In this document: positions 36,572-44,874 of the stretch, piece by piece
Layout of the letters: every line of letters starts with the position of its first letter
How positions within the stretch are numbered: the stretch's first letter is position 1
Assembly: GCA_028875855.1 (NCBI GenBank)
Contig: JAGWVA010000004.1
Span: 1 to 64,000 of the forward strand
Source of the DNA: Paracoccaceae bacterium
Lineage (GTDB): Bacteria; Pseudomonadota; Alphaproteobacteria; Rhodobacterales; Rhodobacteraceae
DNA: 64,000 nucleotides
Reading direction: 5' to 3'
The notes under the pieces: generated by a model
What the model was told of the DNA's origin: nothing
The model's database searches: none
What the model saw: only the letters and a program-made list of their open reading frames with translations
Position numbers and translations under genes: made by a program

Positions 36572-36970
36572 TGGTCTTCTCTCCCCTTGGCGGACCGTTC
36601 CGGTCCATTTTGCGGACCGCGCGGGTCTTGGCTGCGGGTCCTGGGGGGACCATACGCCCGATGGCGTCGAGGTGTGTCGCTTTTTCCTGATCCGGGGCAT
36701 CACGAATCATGAATTGTCGTTGCAATTCAGGGTTGCATGTCGTCCGGGGGGTGCACTTTATTGTTTCATCAAGGGCGACACTGACCCCGAAGCGGGCGCG
36801 ATTTCCCCTTTGTGACAACCTAAAACCGGAATGTCTCCGGCAGCCCGCCACACTTTTGCCTCAGGCCCTACCGTATATGAACCATCGATAACTGCCGCAA
36901 TCACGGCCCTGCATGGCTTTTCTGGGTCAGTGCGGCACGTGGCCGATGCGTCAGATGGAGTGTGCAGATC
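36572..36970. promoter_or_regulatory. 399-bp divergent intergenic region between gdhA and the TadG-like gene
   Basis: No gene is supported here. The stretch is clearly more AT-rich than its neighbours. It holds the perfect inverted repeat TGAATTG-TCGTTG-CAATTCA at 36710-36729, suitable for a dimeric regulator, and a GGAG ribosome binding site at 36957-36960 for the plus-strand gene. Promoters for both divergent transcripts are expected but I cannot place them with confidence. Confidence 0.45.
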
Positions 36971-38617
36971 ATGGGTATGTGTGAAGACGACAAGCGGCGC
37001 GCGCCGGGGCTTCGGACCACTTTCGGCAAATTCCTCCGCGAGGAGGATGGCTCTCTTGTCATGTTCGGCCTCTATGCGGGCGTGCTGTGTCTGATGCTTG
37101 GCGGCATTGCCGTGGACGTGATGCATTACGAAGCCGTGCGGACGCGCATCCAGAACACCGCGGATACGGCGACGCTGGCGGCGGCAAACCTCGATCAGAC
37201 GCTCGATCCCAAGGCGGTGGTGGACGACTATTTCGCCAAGGCGGGCATGACGCAGTATCTGAAGTCGGTCACCGTGACCTCGACGATGAACGCGCGTCAG
37301 GTGGATGTGTCCGCCTCGGCCTCGGTGCCGACGATCTTCATGCAAATGGACGGCATCAAGACGCTGACCTCGAGCAACCAGAGCACCGCGATGCAGAGCA
37401 TCGGCAACGTCGAGATCGCTCTGGCGCTCGACAACTCCGGCTCGATGAACGAACAGGCCGGGTCGGGGACGCCGACGACGGTCTGCACGACCAAGCACAG
37501 CAAGAAATACGGAACGAGCTATCAGAGCTGCCACACGACCTATGTTTACACGACAAAGATCCAGGCGCTGAAGGATGCCGCGAACCAGTTCGTGGACACG
37601 ATCTACGGTCAGGCGAATTCCGATACGGTGACGATGTCGATCGTGCCCTATGACGCGCATGTCAACGTCGGGCCGGACCTCATGGCCTATCTGAACGTGG
37701 CGCCGTCCGACTATGCCTCGCCCACGATGTGCATCGATGAAAACGGGCTCGATTTCTCGACCACCAAGATCGATGCGACGCAGACGTTCAACCGGTTCCC
37801 GAATTTCCAGGACGGCTACTACTATCCGGGGCCTGAAGTCTGCGATTCCAGCAGCAACCGCAACAGCATCGTCTTCTCGAGCAACCCGACGGCGCTGCAT
37901 ACCGCCATCAACGCGATGTATGCCAACGGCAACACCTCGATCGATCTTGCGACCAAATGGGCCGCGGCGACGCTTGATCCCGGCTTCCAGCCTGTCGTGA
38001 GCAAGATGATCGCCGCCGGCAAGCTGAGTTCCAGCTACGCGGGCCGTCCCGCGGCGTTCGGCGATCACAACTTCATGAAGGTTCTGATCGTGATGACCGA
38101 CGGCGACAACACGCTGCGCGAGAACCTTGCCCCGGCCTATCAAACCGGCCCGTCGCAGGTCTGGTATGACAGCCAGGGCGGGTATTCCTACTACGACCCC
38201 TCCTATAACCAGTATTACTCGGTGTCGCGCGGTTACTGGGCTTCGAAACCCTACGGCTCGAACCCCAAACAGCTCAGCTATCCGCAGCTGTGGGGGCAGA
38301 TGTCGGTTTACAGCTACGCCGCAAACATCGTCTATCCCGCACTTGGCTACGCCGGCTTCGCCAACGCCTACAACTCGGCCATCATCGCCACCGATACGCC
38401 GCAGGAAAACGCCAACCTGCAAAGCGTCTGCTCGGCTGCGAAGAACCAGGGCGTGCTTGTTTACACCATCGGGTTCCAGACGGACGCGCCGGGCGCTGCG
38501 CAGTTGCAGCAATGCGCGACGAACAGCTCGTTCTACTTCGACGCGCAGGGAACGAACATCACCTCGGTCTTCTCGAAGATCGCGGCAAGCATCCAGCACC
38601 TGAGGCTGACCCAATGA
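36971..38617 (+). CDS. TadG-like pilus assembly protein with von Willebrand A domain
   Basis: A 548-residue membrane-anchored protein. The membrane segment at about 28-48 (LVMFGLYAGVLCLMLGGIAVDV) is preceded by a short basic cytoplasmic N-terminus, as in TadG. The MIDAS motif of the VWA domain, ALDNSGSM, is near 153-160, and a second metal-loop segment VIVMTDGDN near 374-382. The VWA fold is interrupted by a lysine/tyrosine-rich insert after the MIDAS and a tyrosine-rich stretch (YSYYDPSYNQYYSVSRGYW) near 405-423. The start is chosen at 36971, ten bases after GGAG. Its stop overlaps the next gene by four bases. Confidence 0.88.
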   Translation: MGMCEDDKRRAPGLRTTFGKFLREEDGSLVMFGLYAGVLCLMLGGIAVDVMHYEAVRTRIQNTADTATLAAANLDQTLDPKAVVDDYFAKAGMTQYLKSVTVTSTMNARQVDVSASASVPTIFMQMDGIKTLTSSNQSTAMQSIGNVEIALALDNSGSMNEQAGSGTPTTVCTTKHSKKYGTSYQSCHTTYVYTTKIQALKDAANQFVDTIYGQANSDTVTMSIVPYDAHVNVGPDLMAYLNVAPSDYASPTMCIDENGLDFSTTKIDATQTFNRFPNFQDGYYYPGPEVCDSSSNRNSIVFSSNPTALHTAINAMYANGNTSIDLATKWAAATLDPGFQPVVSKMIAAGKLSSSYAGRPAAFGDHNFMKVLIVMTDGDNTLRENLAPAYQTGPSQVWYDSQGGYSYYDPSYNQYYSVSRGYWASKPYGSNPKQLSYPQLWGQMSVYSYAANIVYPALGYAGFANAYNSAIIATDTPQENANLQSVCSAAKNQGVLVYTIGFQTDAPGAAQLQQCATNSSFYFDAQGTNITSVFSKIAASIQHLRLTQ

Positions 38618-39159
38618 CCCGCCCGCTTTCCATCCTTCGGAATGGCCTCCGGCGATTCTGGCGTGCAACGGAAGGCACCGCCACGGTCGAATTCGTCGTC
38701 GTCTTCCCCGTCATCATGATGCTGCTGTTCCAGAGCATGGAAGCAAGCTGGATCATGGTGCGCCAGACGATGCTGGACCGCGCGGTGGACCTGACCGTCC
38801 GCGACCTGCGCCTTGGCCACCTGCCCAACCCGACGAACGACAGCCTGCGCCAGCACATCTGCAGCCTCACGACGGGGATCGCCAACTGCGACAGTTCGCT
38901 GATGATCGAGTTGAAGCCGCTCGACACCACGACCTTCGCCTTGCCCTCGACCAACGCGCCCTGCGTTGACCGGACGGCCAAGATCCAGCCGGTGACGACG
39001 GTCCAGCAGGGTGTTGGCGACAACCTCATGCTGATCCGCGTCTGCGCGGTGGTCGATCTCATGTTCCCGGGCACCGGGCTTGGCCTGAAACTGCCCAAGG
39101 ATGCCTCGGGGGGCCTCGACCTCATCGCGACGTCCGCCTTTGTCAACGAACCGAGTTGA
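38614..39159 (+). CDS. TadE-like pseudopilin family protein
   Basis: A 181-residue protein with the TadE/TadG N-terminus: a short basic stretch (RNGLRRFWRATEG) before TATVEFVVVFPVIMMLLFQSM, whose Glu in the hydrophobic segment is the pseudopilin-type cleavage context. Two or three cysteines in the periplasmic part could form a disulfide. In tad loci TadE is processed by the TadV peptidase and needed for pilus assembly. The ATG overlaps the preceding stop (ATGA), so the genes are translationally coupled. The antisense and longer sense ORFs in the track are shadows. Confidence 0.85.
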   Translation: MTRPLSILRNGLRRFWRATEGTATVEFVVVFPVIMMLLFQSMEASWIMVRQTMLDRAVDLTVRDLRLGHLPNPTNDSLRQHICSLTTGIANCDSSLMIELKPLDTTTFALPSTNAPCVDRTAKIQPVTTVQQGVGDNLMLIRVCAVVDLMFPGTGLGLKLPKDASGGLDLIATSAFVNEPS

Positions 39160-39162
39160 GCC

Positions 39163-39726
39163 ATGCGTATCCTTGTCGAACGTCTGAAAGCCTTCTGGTC
39201 GGACACGCGCGCAGCCGTCACGGCCGAAGCGTTGATCGTGCTGCCCTTCATGATCTGGGCGCATCTGGGGACCTACGAATATTTCAACGTCTTCAATGCG
39301 ATCGCCACGAACGCAAAGGCGACCTACACGCTGGCCGACATCATCTCGCGGCAAAGCGGGACACTGACGCCGACGATGATCGACGAGATGAACAACCTCT
39401 ACACCTATCTCAACCGCAGCCCGACCGGCGCCTGGACGCGGGTGACCTGCGTGTCATGGGACCCGAACGCGGGTACGGCGGGGCAGTATTACGTGATGTG
39501 GTCCTATGCCACCGGCAGCCATCTCGCGCTGACGGACGACACGATCCAGACCTATGCGCCGAAGCTGCCGACCATCACCGAGGGCGATACGCTGATCATG
39601 GTGGAAACCCACATGACCTATGTCTCGACCTTCAGCGTGCCCGGCGTGGGCGCGTCCGAGGACTTGAACCAGATGGTCATCACCCGTCCGCGGATCAGTC
39701 CGCAGGTGGCTTTCTCGGCGTCCTGA
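39163..39726 (+). CDS. TadE/TadG-like pilus-associated protein
   Basis: A 187-residue protein with a similar N-terminus: KAFWSDTRAAVTAEALIVLPFMIWAHLGTYEYF, again with a Glu inside the hydrophobic segment, here AEALIVLP. The remainder is a Tyr/Thr-rich extracytoplasmic domain. It starts three bases after the TadE-like stop, completing an operon of three such proteins. The other tad genes (cpaA to tadC) are not in this window, so the trio is a separate locus. Confidence 0.82.
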   Translation: MRILVERLKAFWSDTRAAVTAEALIVLPFMIWAHLGTYEYFNVFNAIATNAKATYTLADIISRQSGTLTPTMIDEMNNLYTYLNRSPTGAWTRVTCVSWDPNAGTAGQYYVMWSYATGSHLALTDDTIQTYAPKLPTITEGDTLIMVETHMTYVSTFSVPGVGASEDLNQMVITRPRISPQVAFSAS

Positions 39727-39771
39727 CGCCCAGTGTGCCGTGGCGCACAGGGCGCGCGCGGCGGCAGGGCA

Positions 39772-39799
39772 TTGCGCGACAAGGACAGCGGTCTAATTT
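39772..39799 (+). promoter_or_regulatory. Predicted promoter of the pirin gene
   Basis: TTGCGC and TAATTT are separated by 16 bases, 22 bases upstream of the pirin start. The spacing and form resemble the predicted hom promoter (TTGCGC-N16-CTAGAG). Confidence 0.4.
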
Positions 39800-39821
39800 C
39801 GGTGGCGAAAGGAGACCGCAC

Positions 39822-40733
39822 ATGTCCATCCGTCCCGTTCTGACCCGCCGCGCCGCCCAGCCCACGCTGGAGGGCGCCGGCGTCCACCTGCACCGCGCCT
39901 TCGGTTTCGGCGATCCGACCGAGGCCGATCCGTTCCTTCTGTTCGACGATTTCCGCAACGAACGCCCGCAGGATTACCTGCGCGGCTTCCCCTGGCATCC
40001 CCACCGCGGGATCGAGACGATCACCTACGTGCTGGCCGGCACCGTCGATCACGGCGACAGCCTTGGCAATGCGGGCAGCCTTGGGGCCGGGGATGTCCAG
40101 TGGATGACCGCGGGCTCGGGCATCCTGCATCAGGAGATGCCCAAGGGCAACGCCGCGGGGCAGATGCACGGCTTCCAACTCTGGGCCAACCTGCCGTCGC
40201 ATCTGAAGATGACGGCGCCCCGCTATCAAGACATGAAATCCCCCGACATTCCGGAAATCGTGGATGACGACGGCACCGTGGTCCGCGTGATCGTCGGCGA
40301 TTTCTGGGGCAAGCGCGGCCCCGTGGACGGGATCGCCGCCGATCCGCAATACCTTGACATCTCGATCCCGCCGGGCCGCCGGAAGAGCTTCAAGATCGAC
40401 ACCTACCGCCGCGCCTTCGCTTATGTTTTCCAGGGTGCAGGCGTGTTTGCCGATGCCTCGGCGCCGGTCGGTGTGCGGCTGGAGAAAGAGGTGATGGGCC
40501 AGGATGTGAACATCCGCGATCTGTCGGGCAACCGCACGCTGGTCCGCTTTGGAACCGGCGACGAGGTCACGGTGCGCGCGGGCGACGAGGGGGTGCGATT
40601 CCTGCTGATCTCGGGCGCGCCGCTGGAAGAGCCGGTGGCCTGGCACGGCCCGATCGTGATGAACACGCAGGACGAATTGCGCCAGGCGATTGCCGAACTG
40701 CGCAACGGCACCTTCATCAAGCCGCAGCACTGA
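39822..40733 (+). CDS. Pirin family protein
   Basis: A 303-residue double-cupin protein. The N-terminal metal-binding cupin has GFPWHPHRGIETITYVLAG near 53-71, and the later metal ligands are in GSGILHQEMP near 98-107. Bacterial pirins are cytoplasmic; some have quercetinase activity and others modulate partner enzymes, so the role here is open. GAAAGGAG precedes the ATG at 39822. The long ORF in the track from 39156 runs through the antisense frame of the previous gene and is rejected. It converges with the TetR regulator. Confidence 0.92.
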   Translation: MSIRPVLTRRAAQPTLEGAGVHLHRAFGFGDPTEADPFLLFDDFRNERPQDYLRGFPWHPHRGIETITYVLAGTVDHGDSLGNAGSLGAGDVQWMTAGSGILHQEMPKGNAAGQMHGFQLWANLPSHLKMTAPRYQDMKSPDIPEIVDDDGTVVRVIVGDFWGKRGPVDGIAADPQYLDISIPPGRRKSFKIDTYRRAFAYVFQGAGVFADASAPVGVRLEKEVMGQDVNIRDLSGNRTLVRFGTGDEVTVRAGDEGVRFLLISGAPLEEPVAWHGPIVMNTQDELRQAIAELRNGTFIKPQH

Positions 40734-40752
40734 CGCCGGGGTGGGCGCCCTG

Positions 40753-41340
40753 TCAGGCGCCCACCGCCCGCAGCGCCATCCCGGCGTAGATGTCCTCGAC
40801 CTCGGCCCGGCCAAGGCGGCCGCCCGCGCGGAACCATTGCGTGACGCCCGTGAGCATCGCGATGAGCGCCATCGTGGCCAGCCGCGTGTCGGGGATGCGG
40901 AAGTCGCCCGAGGCGACACCGTCGCGCAGGATCCGCTCCAAGGCCTCTTCGTAGCGATGGCGCAGGCGTTCGACCGTCTCGAAATTCTCGGGCGAAAGGT
41001 TGCGCAGCTCCATGTAGGCGATGAAGACCTCTTCGGGCCGGTCGAGGTGGTAGCGCACGTGGAACCGGGCAAAGGCCTCGAGCCGCCGGGCCGGTGCGTC
41101 GGGCAGGGGCTCGGCGGCAAGGGCCGCGAGCAGCTCCTCCATGTGTTCGCGCATCATGTCGAACAGCAGCGCCTGCTTGTCGGGCGTATAAAGATAAAGC
41201 GCCCCGGCCTGCACGCCCACCTCGGCCGCGATCTGGCGCATCGAGACGGCGGCAAAGCCGTTGCGGGCAAAGAGCTTTCGCGCCGCGGCACGAAGCCGTG
41301 GGCCGGTGATGTCCGCATGAGATCCGGTCTTGCGCGCCAT
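40753..41340 (-). CDS. TetR/AcrR family transcriptional regulator
   Basis: A 195-residue regulator. The helix-turn-helix is at residues 12-58 (RLRAAARKLFARNGFAAVSMRQIAAEVGVQAGALYLYTPDK, in two parts) and the ligand-binding helical domain follows (about 65-190). The ligand cannot be told. Immediately upstream, overlapping an alternative ATG at 41364, is a palindrome likely to be its own operator, which supports the start at 41340. It is divergent from a lipoprotein gene and convergent with pirin. Confidence 0.9.
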   Translation of the reverse strand: MARKTGSHADITGPRLRAAARKLFARNGFAAVSMRQIAAEVGVQAGALYLYTPDKQALLFDMMREHMEELLAALAAEPLPDAPARRLEAFARFHVRYHLDRPEEVFIAYMELRNLSPENFETVERLRHRYEEALERILRDGVASGDFRIPDTRLATMALIAMLTGVTQWFRAGGRLGRAEVEDIYAGMALRAVGA

Positions 41341-41350
41341 GGCTTCATCG

Positions 41351-41374
41351 TGATCTGAACGCATGTTCAGTTCA
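41351..41374. promoter_or_regulatory. Predicted TetR-type operator
   Basis: CTGAAC-GCAT-GTTCAG is a perfect inverted repeat with six-base arms and extends to ten-base arms with one mismatch. It lies between the TetR gene and the divergent lipoprotein gene, 10 bases before the regulator start, where a self-repressing TetR dimer would bind. Confidence 0.65.
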
Positions 41375-41456
41375 AGGCCTGATCGTGCCCCCGCGCAGGG
41401 ATTGCCCCCCGCCATGCGGGGCGGATACTGTGCAGGCAGTTCTTTGCGGAGCCCCG

Positions 41457-41759
41457 ATGCCTCGTCTCGCGATCCTCGTTCTTGCCATGGCCTGTGTCGC
41501 GGGCTGCGTGCACATGCCCGACGTCGGCCCGAAGACGGTGGCGACGGGGCCATGGCCGCGGCTTGCGCCGCTGCCCGATTTCGCCGCCGCCTCTGCTGCG
41601 GGGACGGACAGCGCGACGATGGCAAGCTCGGCCGCGACCCTTGACGCGCGCGCCGCGGCCCTCGAGGCGCGGGCTGCGGAGCTTCGGGCGACGGGCGGGA
41701 TCGACCCGGCCGAGCTGGACAAGCTCACCACCCCCATCCCGCCGGTGACCAACCCGTGA
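41457..41759 (+). CDS. Small lipoprotein of unknown function
   Basis: A 100-residue predicted lipoprotein with a signal peptide MPRLAILVLAMACVAGC, where VAGC is a good lipobox. The rest is Ala-rich and looks helical (SSAATLDARAAALEARAAEL), with heptad-like spacing suggesting a coiled coil. I recognise no family. The start at 41457 follows GCGGAG; the longer ORF in the track is unlikely because it would leave the signal sequence internal. It stands just upstream of hom but hom has its own predicted promoter. Confidence 0.72.
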   Translation: MPRLAILVLAMACVAGCVHMPDVGPKTVATGPWPRLAPLPDFAAASAAGTDSATMASSAATLDARAAALEARAAELRATGGIDPAELDKLTTPIPPVTNP

Positions 41760-41768
41760 CGGGCCAAG

Positions 41769-41796
41769 TTGCGCCGCTGACGGCAACAGGCTAGAG
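41769..41796 (+). promoter_or_regulatory. Predicted hom promoter (TTGCGC-N16-CTAGAG)
   Basis: TTGCGC and CTAGAG with a 16-base spacer lie between the lipoprotein stop and hom. Transcription would start near 41803, about 29 bases before the ATG. Confidence 0.45.
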
Positions 41797-41831
41797 ACCG
41801 ACCAAACGCGAAGCAGACGACGGAGACCCCC

Positions 41832-43118
41832 ATGCCCGATCCCTTGCGCCTAGGCATTGCCGGACTGGGCACGGTCGGCATCGGTGTCGTGAAGATCGTG
41901 CAGGCCCATGCCGATCTGATCGCGGCCCGCGCGGGCCGGCCGGTGGTGATCTCGGCCGTCTCGGCCCGCGACCGGACGAAGAACCGTGACGCGGACCTGT
42001 CCGGCTATGCCTGGGAGGTGGACCCCGTGGCGCTGGCGCGGCGCGCGGATGTGGATGTCTTCGTCGAGGTCATGGGCGGGTCCGAAGGCGCAGCCCGGGC
42101 CGCGACCGAGGCCGCGATCGCCGCCGGCAAGGACGTGGTGACGGCGAACAAGGCGCTTCTCGCCCATCACGGTCAGGCGCTGGCGGAATCGGCCGAGGCC
42201 GCAGGCCGCGTGATCCGCTTCGAGGCCGCCGTGGCCGGTGGCATCCCGGTCATCAAGACGCTGACCGAGGGGCTTGCCGGCAACCGGATCACCCGGGTCA
42301 TGGGCGTGATGAACGGCACCTGCAACTACATCCTGACCCGGATGGAAAGCGCGGGTCTGCCCTACGAGACGGTCTTTGAAGAGGCCCGCCAGCTTGGCTA
42401 TCTGGAAGCCGACCCGACTTTGGACGTGGGCGGGATCGACGCGGGCCACAAGCTGTCGCTCTTGGCCTCCATCGCCTTCGGCACGCGCGTCAGCTTCGAT
42501 GCGGTGGAACTCGAAGGGATCGAGCGGGTCTCGATCGACGACATCCGCCTTGCCGCCGACATGGGGCTGAAGATCAAGCTGCTGGGCGTGGCGCAGATGA
42601 CCGGGCGGGGGCTCGAGCAGCGCATGTCGCCCTGCCTCGTGCCCGCCGACAGCCCGCTGGGTCAGTTGCCGGGCGGGACCAACATGGTCGTGCTGGAAGG
42701 GGATTCGGTGGGCCAGATCGTGCTGCGCGGCGCGGGCGCGGGGCAGGGGCCCACGGCAAGCGCCGTGATGGGGGACGTGATCGACCTCGCGCGCGGGGTC
42801 CGGATGCCGACCTTCGGTCGCCCGGCCACGACGCTGGATGCCGCCATCGCCGCAAAGGCCACGGCCCCGGCCGAGCACTACCTGCGCATGACGCTTCAGG
42901 ACAAGCCGGGGGCGCTGGCCAAGATCGCGACGGTGCTGGGCGAGTCGGGGATTTCGATCAACCGGATGCGCCAGTATGGCCATGCCGATGCGACGGCCCC
43001 GGTGCTGATCGTCACGCACAAGACGACGCGCGATTCGATCGACCGGGCGCTGGCCGGCTTTGCCGCGACCGGCGTGATGGTGGGCGAACCAGTCGCGCTG
43101 CGGATCGAGCCGGTCTGA
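41832..43118 (+). CDS. hom: Homoserine dehydrogenase
   Basis: A 428-residue enzyme that reduces aspartate semialdehyde to homoserine, the branch point for methionine and threonine. The nucleotide-binding motif GIAGLGTVGIGVV is at 8-20, ANKALLAHH near 101-109, the catalytic segment GVMNGTCNYILTRM near 156-169, and LDVGGIDAGHKLSLLA near 197-212. The C-terminal ACT domain (about 350-428; DKPGALAKIATVLGESGISI) is where threonine usually inhibits. GGAGA precedes the ATG. Confidence 0.96.
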   Translation: MPDPLRLGIAGLGTVGIGVVKIVQAHADLIAARAGRPVVISAVSARDRTKNRDADLSGYAWEVDPVALARRADVDVFVEVMGGSEGAARAATEAAIAAGKDVVTANKALLAHHGQALAESAEAAGRVIRFEAAVAGGIPVIKTLTEGLAGNRITRVMGVMNGTCNYILTRMESAGLPYETVFEEARQLGYLEADPTLDVGGIDAGHKLSLLASIAFGTRVSFDAVELEGIERVSIDDIRLAADMGLKIKLLGVAQMTGRGLEQRMSPCLVPADSPLGQLPGGTNMVVLEGDSVGQIVLRGAGAGQGPTASAVMGDVIDLARGVRMPTFGRPATTLDAAIAAKATAPAEHYLRMTLQDKPGALAKIATVLGESGISINRMRQYGHADATAPVLIVTHKTTRDSIDRALAGFAATGVMVGEPVALRIEPV

Positions 43119-43134
43119 ACTTGCCGGTCTGAGC

Positions 43135-43557
43135 CTATCGCCCGAAAAGGCGCGGATATTCGATCTTCGGGCAGCGGTTCTGGATCACCGTGACGCCCTG
43201 CGCCGTGGCGCGGGCAGCCGCCTCGGGATGGGCGATGCCAAGCTGCATCCAGACGGTCTGAAGCCCCGGCAGATGCGCCAGCGCCTCGTCCACGATGCCC
43301 GGCACGGCGTCGGTCTGGCGGAAGATGTCGATCATGTCCACCTCGGGCGGCAGATCGGCGATGGAGGCGCGCACGGCCTCGCCGAACATCGTCTGCCCCG
43401 CAAGGCCGGGGTTCACGCCGATCACGCGCTTGCCCCGGTTCTTCAGGAACTCGGCCACGTAATGGCTTGGCCGGTCGGGATTGGCCGAGGCGCCGATGAC
43501 GGCAATGACGCGCGCACGCGTCAGCACTTCGCGGATTTCATCGTCTGTCTCAATCAT
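43135..43557 (-). CDS. CoA-binding protein (YccU-like)
   Basis: A 140-residue single Rossmann domain of the CoA_binding_2 family. RVIAVIGASANPDRPSHYVA near 16-35 is the nucleotide loop, GKRVIGVNPGLAGQ near 42-55, and QLGIAHPEAAARATAQGVTVIQNRC follows. The family binds CoA in structures but has no settled function. The ATG at 43557 is used; the TTG two codons earlier in the ORF track is less likely. It is convergent with hom. Confidence 0.9.
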   Translation of the reverse strand: MIETDDEIREVLTRARVIAVIGASANPDRPSHYVAEFLKNRGKRVIGVNPGLAGQTMFGEAVRASIADLPPEVDMIDIFRQTDAVPGIVDEALAHLPGLQTVWMQLGIAHPEAAARATAQGVTVIQNRCPKIEYPRLFGR

Positions 43558-43600
43558 GCGCAAAGACCCATTCTTGCCGGTGTGCGGGGCACCCTGACAG

Positions 43601-43630
43601 AAAAAGGCGCCCGGGGGTAGGCCGGGCGCC
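43601..43630 (-). terminator. Rho-independent terminator for the rlmB transcript
   Basis: Read on the minus strand, GGCGCCCGG and CCGGGCGCC form a perfect nine-base stem with a seven-base loop, followed by TTTTTC. It lies 134 bases beyond the rlmB stop; the intervening sequence has no gene that I can support. Confidence 0.85.
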
Positions 43631-43763
43631 AGTCACGGAACGAGGGACAGTGCATAGGGCCGGAGGGGTTCCAGACCAACGGCCCACGACTACAGATAGG
43701 CGCGCGACTCAGCATAAACAGGGGCTGTAGCAAAACTGTGAAGGCGTGGCGGGATTCCGCCGA

Positions 43764-44540
43764 TCAGCCCCGCGCCGCTGCCGCGTAAAGCGCGACCGCC
43801 GCCGCGTTCGACACGTTGAGCGACCCGAACACCCCCGCCGCCGGGATGCGGGCCAGCCGGTCGCAGGTCTCGCGCGTCTTCTCGCGCAGGCCCGGACCCT
43901 CGGCGCCCAGCACCAGACCCACGGGCCGGCCGGGGGCGGGAAGGCTTTCGGCCAAAGTCGCCTCGACCGCGCCGTCAAGGCCGATGAGGGTGTAGCCCAT
44001 CTCCTTCAGCGTCACCATCGCGTCGGAAAGATTGGTCACGCGCAGATAGGGCTGACGCTCCAGCGCGCCAGAGGCGGTCTTGGCCAGCGCCCCGGTCTCG
44101 GGCGCCGAATGATGGCGCGGAGCAACGACGGCGCGGGCGCCGAACACCTCGGCCGAGCGCAGGATGGCGCCCACGTTGTGGGGGTCGGTCACGCGGTCGA
44201 GCAGCACCACCAGCGGCGCGCCGGGGCCTGCGGCACACAGATCGACAAGGCTGCCCCAGTCAAGCGGCCTGACCTCGAGCGCGGCGCCCTGATGAACCGA
44301 ACCGGGGTCGATCGGCACGTCGAACTTCCGGGCATCCGCGATCTCGGGTTCGATCCCGCCCGCGGCAATCGCATCGGCCAGCTTGTCGGCGGCGTTCTTC
44401 GTCACCACCAGCCGCAGCTTGTCGCGCGCGGGGTTCATCAACGCGTCGCGCACCGCATGCAGGCCGAAAAGCCAGACCGTCTCGGCCGCCGCCGCGCGCT
44501 TGCTGCGTTCCTTCTCGATCACCCAGGCGGGTTTCTTCAT
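43764..44540 (-). CDS. rlmB: 23S rRNA (guanosine-2'-O-)-methyltransferase RlmB
   Basis: A 258-residue SpoU-family (SPOUT) methyltransferase. The N-terminal substrate-binding domain (VWLFGLHAVRDALMNPARDKLRLVV, in two parts) is near 22-46. The knotted domain has motif 1 LLDRVTDPHNVGAILRSAEVFGA near 113-135, motif 2 LVLGAEGPGLREKT near 208-221, and motif 3 IPAAGVFGSLNVSNAAAVALY near 231-251. RlmB methylates G2251 of 23S rRNA (E. coli numbering). The ATG at 44540 (MKKPAWVIEKER) is preferred to the extended ORF, which reads through the antisense of tRNA-Tyr. Confidence 0.94.
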   Translation of the reverse strand: MKKPAWVIEKERSKRAAAAETVWLFGLHAVRDALMNPARDKLRLVVTKNAADKLADAIAAGGIEPEIADARKFDVPIDPGSVHQGAALEVRPLDWGSLVDLCAAGPGAPLVVLLDRVTDPHNVGAILRSAEVFGARAVVAPRHHSAPETGALAKTASGALERQPYLRVTNLSDAMVTLKEMGYTLIGLDGAVEATLAESLPAPGRPVGLVLGAEGPGLREKTRETCDRLARIPAAGVFGSLNVSNAAAVALYAAAARG

Positions 44541-44657
44541 CGCAATCCCCTTCGACAGGCGCGCACCATGCGGCGGCGGGGCCTTCTGCGCAAGGGGGCG
44601 GCGCGGGTCAAGACCGGAGCGGCCCCCGAAGGCGCCAACTTCCGTCCCGAATCCTGC

Positions 44658-44686
44658 TTGACGCCCCCGGGGGGCTTCGCTATTCC
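44658..44686 (+). promoter_or_regulatory. Predicted tRNA-Tyr promoter (TTGACG-N17-TATTCC)
   Basis: TTGACG and TATTCC have a 17-base spacer and end 12 bases before the first base of the tRNA, an appropriate distance for a short 5' leader. The strong -35 and short leader are typical for stable RNA genes. Confidence 0.6.
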
Positions 44687-44698
44687 CGCCAACGCGTC

Positions 44699-44782
44699 GG
44701 GCGACGTGCTGCAAGGTGCGGCAGCGGACTGTAACTCCGCCGGGGAGACCCACGCCTGGTTCGATTCCAGGGTCGCCCACCA
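44699..44782 (+). tRNA. tRNA-Tyr (anticodon GTA)
   Basis: Acceptor arms GGGCGAC and GTCGCCC pair perfectly, followed by ACCA, so the CCA end is encoded. The anticodon arm GCGGACTGTAACTCCGC carries GTA, and the T arm is CTGGTTCGATTCCAG. Between them is the long variable arm (CGGGGAGACCCACGC region) expected for class II tRNA-Tyr. The GTA anticodon is the one modified to queuosine, which connects with queF, and the tRNA is also a plausible MiaB substrate. Confidence 0.97.
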
Positions 44783-44874
44783 TTCCCACTTCCGGGCATG
44801 GTGACCGTCCGGGGCGGATGTGCCGCCGCGCGGTATCCCTCGACTCCGGCGCCAAGCGAACCGATAGTTCCGCC

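Noticed and set aside
43631-43763. Possible small RNA between the terminator and rlmB
   Set aside because: GGGCC and GGCCC can pair across about 20 bases, but I see no promoter or further structure; it is most simply the 3' untranslated region of rlmB.
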